Source: an uncultured Megasphaera sp. (GTDB taxonomy: Bacteria > Bacillota > Negativicutes > Veillonellales > Megasphaeraceae). Taken from it: 64,000 bases of DNA. The stretch is taken from NCBI GenBank assembly GCA_934193515.1, contig CAKPVJ010000005.1:39040-103039 (forward strand), written 5' to 3'. The notes under the pieces were generated by a model. The model saw only the letters and a program-made list of their open reading frames with translations, was not told the DNA's origin and searched no databases. Made by a program: the position numbers and the translations under genes. Shown piece by piece: positions 8,922 through 16,446 of this stretch (positions are counted from its first letter, which is position 1; each line of letters starts with the position of its first letter).

Positions 8922-8997
8922 TGGCTCCTCAAGTAGGACTCGAACCTACGACAAATCGGTTAACAGCCGATTGCTCTACCAACTGAGCTATTGAGGA
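8922..8997 (-). tRNA. tRNA-Asn(GTT)
   Basis: 76 nt with encoded CCA; acceptor TCCTCAA/TTGAGGA, anticodon loop CTGTTAA, T-loop TTCGAGT. First tRNA of the three-gene cluster. Confidence 0.94.
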
Positions 8998-9148
8998 ATC
9001 TCAGGCGTTCCGTATCGGAACAAAACCTATTATACTAGGATGCTTATAAAAAAGCAAGTACTTTTTTCACTTTTTTTGATTTTTTTCTGCAAAGTGCCGG
9101 GAGAGCCGTTTGACTCTCCGCATTCACCTTGCAAAACAGCCTACTGTC

Positions 9149-10540
9149 TTAGTTGCGGGACTGCAGCTTGCCGTTTTTATCATATTTATTTTTATGATAG
9201 CCTGCTAGGAAATATCCTGCCGTAACGATAATAATGAAAATCCAGCCGGCAATCAACGACATTCTGGTATCCGGGTTGACCCACATCCCTACGGTTACTA
9301 AACCAAGGAAAACGAGACAGAACCAATTGGCATATGGATACAACGGCGATTTGAAGGGATGTTCTGCCATCGTTTTTTCGCCCCATGCTTTGCGGAAATT
9401 TTTCTGTGAATAGGCCAGGACAAACCATGCTACCATGCCTGGGAATACACTGGCACTATAGATGTACAAGAATAATTTGGAGTCCGGAATCAAATAATTC
9501 AGGATGACGCCAAAGAGTAAGAATCCCAATGTAATCATGATGCCATGCTGGGGCACGCCTTTATCGGAAAGTTTGCCGAAAAATTTGGGAGCTTGTCCAT
9601 TTTCTGCCAGCGTATACAGCATACGGCCGGAGCTGTAAATCCCGCTGTTGCATCCGGAAAGAGCCGCTGTCAGAACAACAAAATTGATAATGCCGGCTGC
9701 CGATGTAATACCGACTTTGGCAAACGTCGTAACAAAGGGGCTGCCCATCATGCCCAGCTGATCCCACGGATACAGCGTAATGACAACGAAAATAGCGCCG
9801 ATGTAGAAAATCAGAATACGCCAAACGATATTTTTAGTAGCCTTGCGAAGGGTTTCTTTCGGATTTTGCGCTTCACCGGCTGTAATCCCAACGAGCTCGA
9901 CGCCCTGGAATGCCGCCGCTACGACACACATAGCACTCAGCATACCGCCGGCACCATGGGGGAAGAAACCGCCATGAGACCACAAATTAGAGAAGCCCAG
10001 CGGTACACCGCCGTTTCCCAAGCCAAACAAAATAACCATAGCACCGACAAAGAGCATAACTACGATTGTCGTAACTTTAATAATAGCAAACCAAAATTCA
10101 AATTCACCGTAGTACTTAACAGCTGCCATGTTGGCCAAGGTGACGATAATCATGCCGCCCATAGCAGATACCCACTGCGGCACGAGGGGAAACCAAAATT
10201 TCACATAAATCCCGACAGCCGTGACTTCCGAAAGGCCGACGGTGACCCACAAAAACCAGTAACACCACGCCGTCAGATAGCCGGCATACGGGGAAATATA
10301 TTTGTGTCCATACGTTGCAAAGGAACCGGTGACAGGTTCCAAATACAGCATTTCCCCCATAATCCGCATGATAAAGAACATGACCAGACCGGCCAAGGCA
10401 TAACACAGCAATACAGACGGGCCGGCAATATTAATCGTACTGGCTGACCCCATAAACAAGCCGACACCAATCGTACCACCTAATGCAATCATCTCGACAT
10501 GACGAGGCTTGAGACCTCGTTCCATTTTATTGTTTTCCAT
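9149..10540 (-). CDS. Amino acid permease, ThrP/YifK-like threonine/serine:H+ symporter
   Basis: 463-residue inner-membrane transporter of the APC superfamily (AAT family) with about twelve helices. The first helix has the substrate-binding glycine motif IALGGTIGVGLF. Long stretches such as FFIMRIMGEML, EPVTGSF, ITAGEA and INFVVLTAALSGCNSG match my recollection of E. coli YifK/ThrP closely, closer than LysP or GabP. It lies 21 bp after threonine ammonia-lyase copy 2 in the same orientation, which supports threonine (or serine) as substrate. The start has GGGAGGATATT upstream. A GGAGAG/CTCTCC hairpin about 35 bp beyond the stop may end the operon. Confidence 0.87.
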   Translation of the reverse strand: MENNKMERGLKPRHVEMIALGGTIGVGLFMGSASTINIAGPSVLLCYALAGLVMFFIMRIMGEMLYLEPVTGSFATYGHKYISPYAGYLTAWCYWFLWVTVGLSEVTAVGIYVKFWFPLVPQWVSAMGGMIIVTLANMAAVKYYGEFEFWFAIIKVTTIVVMLFVGAMVILFGLGNGGVPLGFSNLWSHGGFFPHGAGGMLSAMCVVAAAFQGVELVGITAGEAQNPKETLRKATKNIVWRILIFYIGAIFVVITLYPWDQLGMMGSPFVTTFAKVGITSAAGIINFVVLTAALSGCNSGIYSSGRMLYTLAENGQAPKFFGKLSDKGVPQHGIMITLGFLLFGVILNYLIPDSKLFLYIYSASVFPGMVAWFVLAYSQKNFRKAWGEKTMAEHPFKSPLYPYANWFCLVFLGLVTVGMWVNPDTRMSLIAGWIFIIIVTAGYFLAGYHKNKYDKNGKLQSRN

Positions 10541-10561
10541 AATATCCTCCCTATTGTTTGC

Positions 10562-11782
10562 TTATTTTAACGTCACATTATATTGATTGTCTTTTAGTCG
10601 TTCCACGAGCTGTTCGACATGTTTTTCATTGGCTGTTTCCAATTCAAAGGACACGGCCGTATAGCCCATGCTGATGCCATGCTGACTGCGTTCGTGCGTA
10701 ATGGAAAGAACGTTGGCATTGGATTCAGAAATAAGCGTCAGCAGTTTGACCAATGCCCCCGGCTGATCTGGAATGACCGTTTCAAAGAAGACTTTACGCC
10801 ACGAACGCAGCAGGCCGCTGTTAATGACGCGAGTCATGTTGTTGACATCAATGTTGCCGCCGCTGACCAGCGCTGCGACTTTTTTATTGTGAATGCCGGA
10901 AATCTTGCCGTTCATGAGAGCTGCGACCGGTACGGCACCTGCTCCTTCGGATACGGTTTTGACGCGTTCAATCAGCCAAAGGATGGCACCTGCAATTTCC
11001 GTTTCATCGACGGTGACAATATCATCGACATATTTTTTGCAGATTTCATAGGTCAAGTCACCCGGTGTTTTGACTGTAATGCCGTCTGCCAGGCTGGCTT
11101 TACCATTGACAGTCAAAATCTTCCCTTGTTCAATCGATTGTTTCATCGACGGCATGTTAGCTGCCTGTACACCGATGACTTTTATCTTCGGATTGACGTT
11201 TTTAGCAGCTACTGCCAGTCCGGAAATGAGACCGCCGCCGCCAATCGGTGCGACGATGGCATCGACATCTGCCAGCTGTTCGATGATTTCCAAGGCAATC
11301 GTACCTTGGCCGGCGATGACGAGCGGGTCGTTAAAAGGATGGACAAAAGTGTAGCCGTGTTTCTTCGTTAGTTCTACGGCCTTGGCTGCGGCTTCATCGA
11401 AGAAATCGCCATGCAAGACTACGTTGGCTCCATACCCCCGTGTGGCTGCGATTTTGGTCAACGGCGCATGTTTTGGCATACAAATCGTCGATTGACAGCC
11501 ATAGACGCTGGCTGCCAAAGCAACGCCCTGAGCATGATTGCCGGCAGAAGCTGCAATTACCCCTTTTTCCCGTTCTTCCGGTGTCAGGGAAGCGACTTTG
11601 TTATAGGCACCTCTCAGTTTGAAAGAACCGGTACGCTGTAAGTTTTCCAATTTGAGCCATACATCACAGCCTGCCAATTTGCTGACTGAATTGGTATAGG
11701 ACAATCCTGTCTTCTGGGCGACTCCTTTCAACCGTTCCTGTGCTTCCTGAACCATTTGCAATGTAACTTGTTCCTTCCTCAT
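10562..11782 (-). CDS. ilvA: Threonine ammonia-lyase with C-terminal ACT domain (copy 2)
   Basis: 406 residues with the same catalytic elements as the copy at 7258-8478: GSFKLRGAYNK, SAGNHAQG and GGGGLISG are all intact. Differences from copy 1 cluster at the first five residues, around residue 113 (APLTKIAATRG versus APLAKVTATRG), at the helix AILWLIERV and in the last 15 residues of the ACT domain. Conservation of catalysis with change in the ACT tail suggests different effector response, but that is inference. It is the first gene of a two-gene operon with the ThrP-like permease. Confidence 0.92.
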   Translation of the reverse strand: MRKEQVTLQMVQEAQERLKGVAQKTGLSYTNSVSKLAGCDVWLKLENLQRTGSFKLRGAYNKVASLTPEEREKGVIAASAGNHAQGVALAASVYGCQSTICMPKHAPLTKIAATRGYGANVVLHGDFFDEAAAKAVELTKKHGYTFVHPFNDPLVIAGQGTIALEIIEQLADVDAIVAPIGGGGLISGLAVAAKNVNPKIKVIGVQAANMPSMKQSIEQGKILTVNGKASLADGITVKTPGDLTYEICKKYVDDIVTVDETEIAGAILWLIERVKTVSEGAGAVPVAALMNGKISGIHNKKVAALVSGGNIDVNNMTRVINSGLLRSWRKVFFETVIPDQPGALVKLLTLISESNANVLSITHERSQHGISMGYTAVSFELETANEKHVEQLVERLKDNQYNVTLK

Positions 11783-11885
11783 GCTGTACTCCTCCTTGTG
11801 ATGATATACATGAATGACACGAATCGTAAAAGATGAATACGATATAATGTGTGGTTATTATATTGCATTCCCTCGTTGCATCTTC

Positions 11886-11914
11886 ACTATACCGTCTTTG
11901 TTGTCTACTGTCAA
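11886..11914 (-). promoter_or_regulatory. Promoter of threonine ammonia-lyase copy 2
   Basis: TTGACA (11909-11914), 17-bp spacer and TATAGT (11886-11891); same hexamers and spacing as the promoter of copy 1. The leader here is about 100 nt, longer than that of copy 1. Confidence 0.75.
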
Positions 11915-12184
11915 TAGATTTATCAATTCGTAACATTTTTATGATTTATTCTATATTTTTCTAATTTTCAGTAAAAAACACGTTTATAATCGCTATTTAT
12001 ATATAGTTTATTTAATTAAACGCAATACATTAACTTGCTTGCAATTTTATTTTGTATTTTCACAATGGACATTTTGTTTTGAGTAACGGATGTATGCTAT
12101 TTTCGTACAATACATATCTACTATTACATTTTTAACATGCCGTAAAAGACAATGTAATAAATACAGGTATACACAAAACGAATG

Positions 12185-12294
12185 AAAAAGAGACAGCTGC
12201 ATAATAGATTGCTGACGTGATCCCAAAAAGTTAGCTCCAGCAAGGCATATAAGGAAATCACTACATATTCTCTTCGTATGCACCGTCTCTTTTT
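12185..12294. repeat. 110-bp element with terminal inverted repeats (MITE- or IS-remnant-like)
   Basis: The ends AAAAAGAGACAGCTGCAT and, on the other strand, AAAAAGAGACGGTGCATA are imperfect inverted repeats of about 18 bp around a non-coding interior. No clear target-site duplication is visible. It lies in the 660-bp gene-free stretch 11783-12444, which otherwise holds only the promoter above and a terminator. Confidence 0.4.
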
Positions 12295-12398
12295 ACATGT
12301 CACGGGTTGTCAAAATGCAGCTTTCTTTCCATCGTATACAGCATATATATCTTCTTTCACTATAGTAAGAATTTTTCAACGAACATCCCGTAAACTAC

Positions 12399-12431
12399 AA
12401 AAGGGGCTTGTCTTTTAGCGACAGCCCCTTG
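12399..12431 (-). terminator. Terminator of the MFS exporter gene
   Basis: AAGGGGCTGTC / GACAAGCCCCTT hairpin followed by TTTT on the minus strand, 14 bp after the stop. Confidence 0.75.
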
Positions 12432-12444
12432 AATTTCAGGTACA

Positions 12445-13641
12445 TTATGACATCCTTTTTACCTGTTCGTTTCTTTTTATTTTGGTTATAAGCTGTGTGA
12501 TACAGTATATCACGGCCAGAATACCAATACAGCCTCCGGCATAGCCGACATCTGCCACTGTGTAATTCGTCGTTACCCAGCCGCCAAACCAGGTTCCTGT
12601 CCCAATTCCCAAATTAAAGATACCGGAATACATAGACATGGCCACGGCATTGGCACGAATCGGCACACACTGCATGACTTCCGCCTGCAGCGTAACATTA
12701 AACGCCATGGAAGCCACGCCCCACAAGACACAAGTAGCTAACACGACATAAAAATTGCCAGCGGCAGCTTGTAAGAGCAGCAGTGGAATCGTCAATGAAA
12801 TAAAGCTAAAACGGATGAACCGATAGCGGTAATGGTCGTAAAACATAGAAAACAAACAGCTGCCGATAAATCCGGATATCCCAAAAATGGTCAAGGTCAT
12901 CGTAACCCAGGAATCAGACAAGTGCGCTACTTGCGATAAAAACGGTTCTATATAACTGTATCCGGTATAATACGCCGTAGACGTCAAAACAGTCAATACA
13001 TAAATGCCTACGAGAACCGGATTTTTCAATAAACTCGGCAGTTCTGCAACAGAAAACGTAGCCTTGTTGGTAAGATGAGGAAATACAAAAAACAAGTATA
13101 TCATCGTCAGGAATGCCGCACCGGCAATTGTTATAAAAGTCATGCGCCATCCCAAATACAGGCCAATCATTCGTCCCAGCGGCAACCCAAAAATCATGGC
13201 AACAGACGTGCCGGTCGCTACCATGCTCAACGCTACAGACCGATGTTCTTTGGATACAAGCAGCACCGCTATCGGTGCTGCAATCGACCAAAAAATGGAA
13301 TGGGCGCAAGCAACACAGATACGAGCGATGAGAAGCATAGAAAAAGTAATGGCTGCCCCGGACAGTATCTGGCCGATACAAAACAGCGTAATGGTCGCAA
13401 TCAGCAACTTTTTTAACTCGATTTTAGTAACAAGCAGCATTAAGGGCAAAGATAACACAGCAACCACCCAGGCATAGGCTGTAATCATAATTCCAGTGCC
13501 AGCCTCTGTCAGCTGAAACGCCTCGGAAATATCCGAAAGCAACCCGATAGGCATAAATTCAGACGTATTAAAAATAAACGCAGCTATTGTAATGCCCAAA
13601 ACAGACACGTATTGCCGCAATGGAATTTTATTTTTTTGCAT
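12445..13641 (-). CDS. MFS transporter, DHA1 family, SotB-like sugar/drug exporter
   Basis: 398 residues with twelve predicted helices. The first helix AAFIFNTSEFMPIGLLSDI is typical of SotB/YdeA-type exporters, which pump sugars such as arabinose or IPTG out by proton antiport. The motif MIFGLPLGRMIGLYLGWR in helix five is characteristic of the same subfamily. Monocistronic: own promoter upstream, terminator downstream. In the unlysogenised chromosome it would be the gene just beyond groEL. Confidence 0.85.
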   Translation of the reverse strand: MQKNKIPLRQYVSVLGITIAAFIFNTSEFMPIGLLSDISEAFQLTEAGTGIMITAYAWVVAVLSLPLMLLVTKIELKKLLIATITLFCIGQILSGAAITFSMLLIARICVACAHSIFWSIAAPIAVLLVSKEHRSVALSMVATGTSVAMIFGLPLGRMIGLYLGWRMTFITIAGAAFLTMIYLFFVFPHLTNKATFSVAELPSLLKNPVLVGIYVLTVLTSTAYYTGYSYIEPFLSQVAHLSDSWVTMTLTIFGISGFIGSCLFSMFYDHYRYRFIRFSFISLTIPLLLLQAAAGNFYVVLATCVLWGVASMAFNVTLQAEVMQCVPIRANAVAMSMYSGIFNLGIGTGTWFGGWVTTNYTVADVGYAGGCIGILAVIYCITQLITKIKRNEQVKRMS

Positions 13642-13683
13642 ATACTATATCGCTATCCTTTCTTTCTATTTAGCAACGTTATT

Positions 13684-13712
13684 ATAGTATACAATTTACG
13701 CATGCAGGTCAA
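13684..13712 (-). promoter_or_regulatory. Promoter of the MFS exporter gene
   Basis: TTGACC (13707-13712), 17-bp spacer, TACTAT (13684-13689) on the minus strand; start codon about 40 bp on. Confidence 0.6.
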
Positions 13713-13721
13713 GAAAAATGC

Positions 13722-13774
13722 CTGTAAAAAAAGACTTTCAGCTCAATGATTGAGCCAAAAGTCTTTTTTACAGA
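13722..13774. terminator. Bidirectional terminator, probably the original groESL terminator
   Basis: Near-perfect inverted repeat CTGTAAAAAAGACTTT...GCTCAAT/ATTGAGC...AAAGTCTTTTTTTACAG. In the chromosome without the prophage it would follow the groEL stop codon (now represented by the core at 13832) by about 58 bp. Confidence 0.8.
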
Positions 13775-13831
13775 ACTGTATTATTTCATCGGTTTATGAT
13801 GAATGCAGGATATCGTATTACTGCTTATCCC

Positions 13832-13849
13832 TTACATCATGCCAGGCAT
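13832..13849 (-). repeat. attL core of the prophage
   Basis: 18-bp sequence TTACATCATGCCAGGCAT, identical to 55634-55651. Read on the minus strand it is ATGCCTGGCATGATGTAA, that is the codons Met-Pro-Gly-Met-Met-stop of groEL. Here it is a remnant without the rest of groEL. Confidence 0.92.
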
Positions 13850-13964
13850 TTTTTCACTGATTTTCACCTGTTTTTTCGGGCATTAAAAATCCCCATTTTA
13901 TCAGGACATTTCAGGCATCGAGTCCCTTTATCACCTACCCTTTGTTTTGTGTTTTAAGTATTTT

Positions 13965-13983
13965 GTTCTCGTTTTGTTCTCTG
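13965..13983 (+). repeat. Candidate integrase arm site, left end
   Basis: GTTCTCGTTTTGTTCTCTG, a 19-bp exact direct repeat of 55550-55568. In circular attP the two copies flank the core at 66-115 bp in the same orientation, as arm-type sites of Tn916-like integrases do. The gene-free stretch 13850-14031 contains nothing else I recognise. Confidence 0.6.
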
Positions 13984-14031
13984 GTCACATCAATAAATAA
14001 AAATTTCTTTATATTACATATTATATATCAG

Positions 14032-14493
14032 CTATTTCATAGCAAGGCCGACTAATAACACTCCAGCTGCTACAGCCCAGGTATCACGTTGCCGTTTTAA
14101 GCGGGCTTCTTTTTTTGTCATTTTATTAATTTGTTCGGTCAATGTCTGCAAAGATTCTTTCTGCCTCTGCAATTCGTTGCTGGCTTGATTCAATGAGCCA
14201 TTTGCTGTCTGCAATGAGTTCTTTGTTTTCTGCAGCTGTTCGTTTGCTATTGCTAATTGTGTTTGTAACGTCGTCGAGTTGTTGTCCAGCTTGTCTAATC
14301 TGCTCTGCAGCTGTGCCAAGGTGTTCTCTTGCTCTCTGATTATCATCTTCAATTGACTGTATTGTGTCTGTGACATTACTATTTTCTCGTTTTGTTTCAT
14401 TGTCGTAGTGTTGGCACACTGTCCAGCAAATGGCACCGATAATGCACAACACACAAATAGCAATGACAATATTTTTTTTAGTTGCAATTTCAT
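14032..14493 (-). CDS. Spanin-like lysis protein: signal peptide, coiled coil, C-terminal membrane helix
   Basis: 153 residues from ATG 14493 (AAAGGAG three bases upstream). It has an N-terminal signal-like helix (ILSLLFVCCALSVPFAG), a long Gln/Leu-rich coiled coil with heptads (LQTQLAIANEQLQK, NELQRQKESLQTL) and a C-terminal hydrophobic segment WAVAAGVLLVGLAM. This layout is that of a unimolecular spanin, which would fuse inner and outer membranes at the last step of lysis. A proper lipobox is not visible (FAGQC), so outer-membrane anchoring is unproven. About 370 bp overlap the next gene in another frame. Confidence 0.6.
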   Translation of the reverse strand: MKLQLKKILSLLFVCCALSVPFAGQCANTTTMKQNEKIVMSQTQYSQLKMIIREQENTLAQLQSRLDKLDNNSTTLQTQLAIANEQLQKTKNSLQTANGSLNQASNELQRQKESLQTLTEQINKMTKKEARLKRQRDTWAVAAGVLLVGLAMK

Positions 14494-14536
14494 CAACTCC
14501 TTTTTTTAACTTTTGCAAATAAAGCAAGTTGGTCAC
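14126..14536 (-). CDS. Overlapping spanin-like protein: N-terminal membrane helix and periplasmic coiled coil
   Basis: Up to 136 residues. After a short basic cytoplasmic tail there is one membrane helix (NIVIAICVLCIIGAICW) and a hydrophilic coiled-coil rest (TIQSIEDDNQRAREHL), the type II topology of Rz-type inner-membrane spanins. The start is uncertain: GTG at 14536 or TTG at 14527, with GAGGGTGA upstream. The frame stays open through 411 bp although another credible gene is read in a second frame over most of it, as in Rz/Rz1. It directly follows the lysozyme gene. Confidence 0.55.
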   Translation of the reverse strand: MTNLLYLQKLKKGVDEIATKKNIVIAICVLCIIGAICWTVCQHYDNETKRENSNVTDTIQSIEDDNQRAREHLGTAAEQIRQAGQQLDDVTNTISNSKRTAAENKELIADSKWLIESSQQRIAEAERIFADIDRTN

Positions 14537-14539
14537 CCT

Positions 14540-15160
14540 CTATTCATCGATATACATATAATCTCCATCAATTAAGCAGCCGCCGATTGGCAATTGATTT
14601 GTATGCTGCCAAACATAACCCTGCAATTCGTCCACTTCTCCCCATTGTGCATTCCAAACAGGGCAGTTTAAACCGCGCCAGTTTATGGGCTGTCCATCAC
14701 CCGTAATCCCGTTGTCGCTGGATACGGCATCGTTGAGCCAACTATACGACGTGTAAATACCAGAATTAAGGCCAATATTTTCCAGCCATGCCATGCACTG
14801 CGCCGTAGTTGTCGCACCGGTGAAGTCGTAGCCGTTACGTTCTTTCCAGTGGTCCGCGTCTTCTAAGTCAAAGAAAACAGGCAATTCTAAAAATACGCCG
14901 CTGTCTGCAATGATAGCCGCACATTTCTGGGCATGATCTGCTGTTTCATTCGGTGTAAGGCTGTAATCATAGTGATATGCACCGACTTTCAAGCCGTATG
15001 CATGCGCCATTTGTACATTGTGTCGGAACTGTTCATCTTCATGACCATTTCCCCATGAACATCGTACATAAACAAATTTACAGCCAGCATCAACAGCTGC
15101 CTGCCAAAAATCATCATTTAAATAACCGTTGCATTCTGATACGTCAAATCCTTTAATCAT
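14540..15160 (-). CDS. GH25 endolysin (lysozyme)
   Basis: 206 residues from ATG 15160, which has AAGGAGATATG upstream; an earlier in-frame codon lacks such a site. Glycoside hydrolase family 25 cleaves the MurNAc-GlcNAc bond of peptidoglycan. Visible are the N-terminal KGFDVSE (catalytic Asp), FVYVRCSWG, KVGAYHYDYS and the catalytic FFDLEDAD, then SGIYTSYSWL and a terminal cell-wall region without an obvious separate binding domain. It is the endolysin of the lysis cassette, following two small membrane-protein genes. Confidence 0.92.
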   Translation of the reverse strand: MIKGFDVSECNGYLNDDFWQAAVDAGCKFVYVRCSWGNGHEDEQFRHNVQMAHAYGLKVGAYHYDYSLTPNETADHAQKCAAIIADSGVFLELPVFFDLEDADHWKERNGYDFTGATTTAQCMAWLENIGLNSGIYTSYSWLNDAVSSDNGITGDGQPINWRGLNCPVWNAQWGEVDELQGYVWQHTNQLPIGGCLIDGDYMYIDE

Positions 15161-15164
15161 ACTT

Positions 15165-15494
15165 TCATATCTCCTTTCTTTTGTTCTGCTGGCTGCTGCG
15201 CCATGACGGCATAGAATACCTCTCTGAATTAAATCGGCTGTCATAGCCATACTTTGTCCATGCCGCTTTCGCTAGCCCAACAATGACAGCAATACCGCCG
15301 CCTACTGCCGTTACACCGGACCAGCAGCTCATCAGCTCAAAATGTGTGCCGCATAAAGCGTTGCTCCAATACCCAAAAAGCCAACTAAACAGAACTAAGC
15401 ATAAAAAAATCATCATCACAACGGACATGATGACGATAAGCTGCAGCCAGTGCTTTTGTCCCCACTTGCCTAGGGAAATAATTTTACTTTTCAT
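15165..15494 (-). CDS. Putative holin, two membrane helices
   Basis: 109 residues from ATG 15494 (AGGAG upstream). Two hydrophobic segments (LIVIMSVVMMIFLCLVLFSW and VTAVGGGIAVIVGLAKAAW) and a basic, polar C-terminal tail. Size, topology and its position immediately before the endolysin suggest the holin that permeabilises the inner membrane. No family recognised with certainty. Confidence 0.65.
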   Translation of the reverse strand: MKSKIISLGKWGQKHWLQLIVIMSVVMMIFLCLVLFSWLFGYWSNALCGTHFELMSCWSGVTAVGGGIAVIVGLAKAAWTKYGYDSRFNSERYSMPSWRSSQQNKRKEI

Positions 15495-15505
15495 TATTTT
15501 TACTC

Positions 15506-15718
15506 CTATATATGTTGAAGAATCGATGTGAGTATTGATGCAAAAATCCCAACAACAGTTACACTTATTCCAAGCGTCCAGCAAATGTCGTGCTTTAAAT
15601 CATCAATGCGATGATGTGCCGATTTTCCAGAAGCGATAGCAGCTACTACATCTCTATTCAATGCAGTCAGCTGTTCATCTATTCTATCAAGTCGTGCAGC
15701 TAATTCATTTTCATTCAT
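15506..15718 (-). CDS. XhlA-like hemolysin/holin-associated protein
   Basis: 70 residues. An amphipathic coiled-coil N-terminus (ARLDRIDEQLTALNRDVV) is followed by a single membrane helix near the C-terminus (CWTLGISVTVVGIFASILTS), the pattern of XhlA proteins that act with the holin in Firmicute phages. Adjacent to the putative holin. In 15719-15840 only a very short open frame is seen. Confidence 0.75.
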   Translation of the reverse strand: MNENELAARLDRIDEQLTALNRDVVAAIASGKSAHHRIDDLKHDICWTLGISVTVVGIFASILTSILQHI

Positions 15719-15840
15719 TTAGCACCTCTATTTCTTTCCGTAAACTATCCTGTTTGCAATGCCAGTCTTTTAACCTAAACTATTACAATTTTCCGTGCTT
15801 TTTCTTGCATATTATCACGCTCCTATATTTTTTTATTTAA

Positions 15841-16446
15841 TTATTGTTTTGCAATATCGACTTTTATTATATACTTCTTTCCGACGTTACTAGCCAAGAA
15901 AAAATCATATAAATTGCCACTGTAGAGTGTCTGTTCGCCGATAAATGCTTTATTATAGCTCTGATAATACATGCCACTAAAATATATACTTCCTTTTTTA
16001 TCCGTGTCGGTGTCTATTAACGTGACATTAGCATTATAAGTTCCACTTGTTTCGCCGTCGATTTGCATAGCAAAATCGACATACGGGTTATAAAACTCAA
16101 AAGTTAAGACGGTAACTGTTTTACTGTTGTACGTAAACGTGCCGCTGATTGCCCCAAATTTCAAAGAACCAACATTAGAAAATCCGTATATATCTGTATA
16201 TTTACCCATTGTTAAGTAAACAGACGACGTAACATTGGGTTGTCTTATTACGTATTTTTTTACGCCGTTTTGCTTTATCCACAAGTTTGACGCATTATCG
16301 TCAGAACTTTCTCCAAGCTGTGCGTACCGAGTCACGCCATCAGAACATAAAACCGGTAAATAGCTATAACCATACTCTTTCGTGTCTACAAGCCGAATAA
16401 GTTGTAAATCTCCATTTGCTTTTGTTACACTAATATATTTCGCCAT
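15841..16446 (-). CDS. Distal tail-fibre protein, hypothetical
   Basis: 201 residues, no family recognised. It is rich in Ser/Thr/Tyr/Asn and beta-strand-like, as tail-fibre tips are, and begins MAKYISVTKANGDLQLIRLV. The stop of the long fibre gene and this start are adjacent (16447/16446), so the two are probably co-translated. Likely part of the host-recognition apparatus, by position. Confidence 0.6.
   Translation of the reverse strand: MAKYISVTKANGDLQLIRLVDTKEYGYSYLPVLCSDGVTRYAQLGESSDDNASNLWIKQNGVKKYVIRQPNVTSSVYLTMGKYTDIYGFSNVGSLKFGAISGTFTYNSKTVTVLTFEFYNPYVDFAMQIDGETSGTYNANVTLIDTDTDKKGSIYFSGMYYQSYNKAFIGEQTLYSGNLYDFFLASNVGKKYIIKVDIAKQ

Noticed and set aside
15719..15840. Possible broken small gene between XhlA-like and fibre genes
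   Set aside because: An 11-codon frame with a ribosome site is followed in another frame by a helical stretch; too short to decide between chance and a frameshifted gene.
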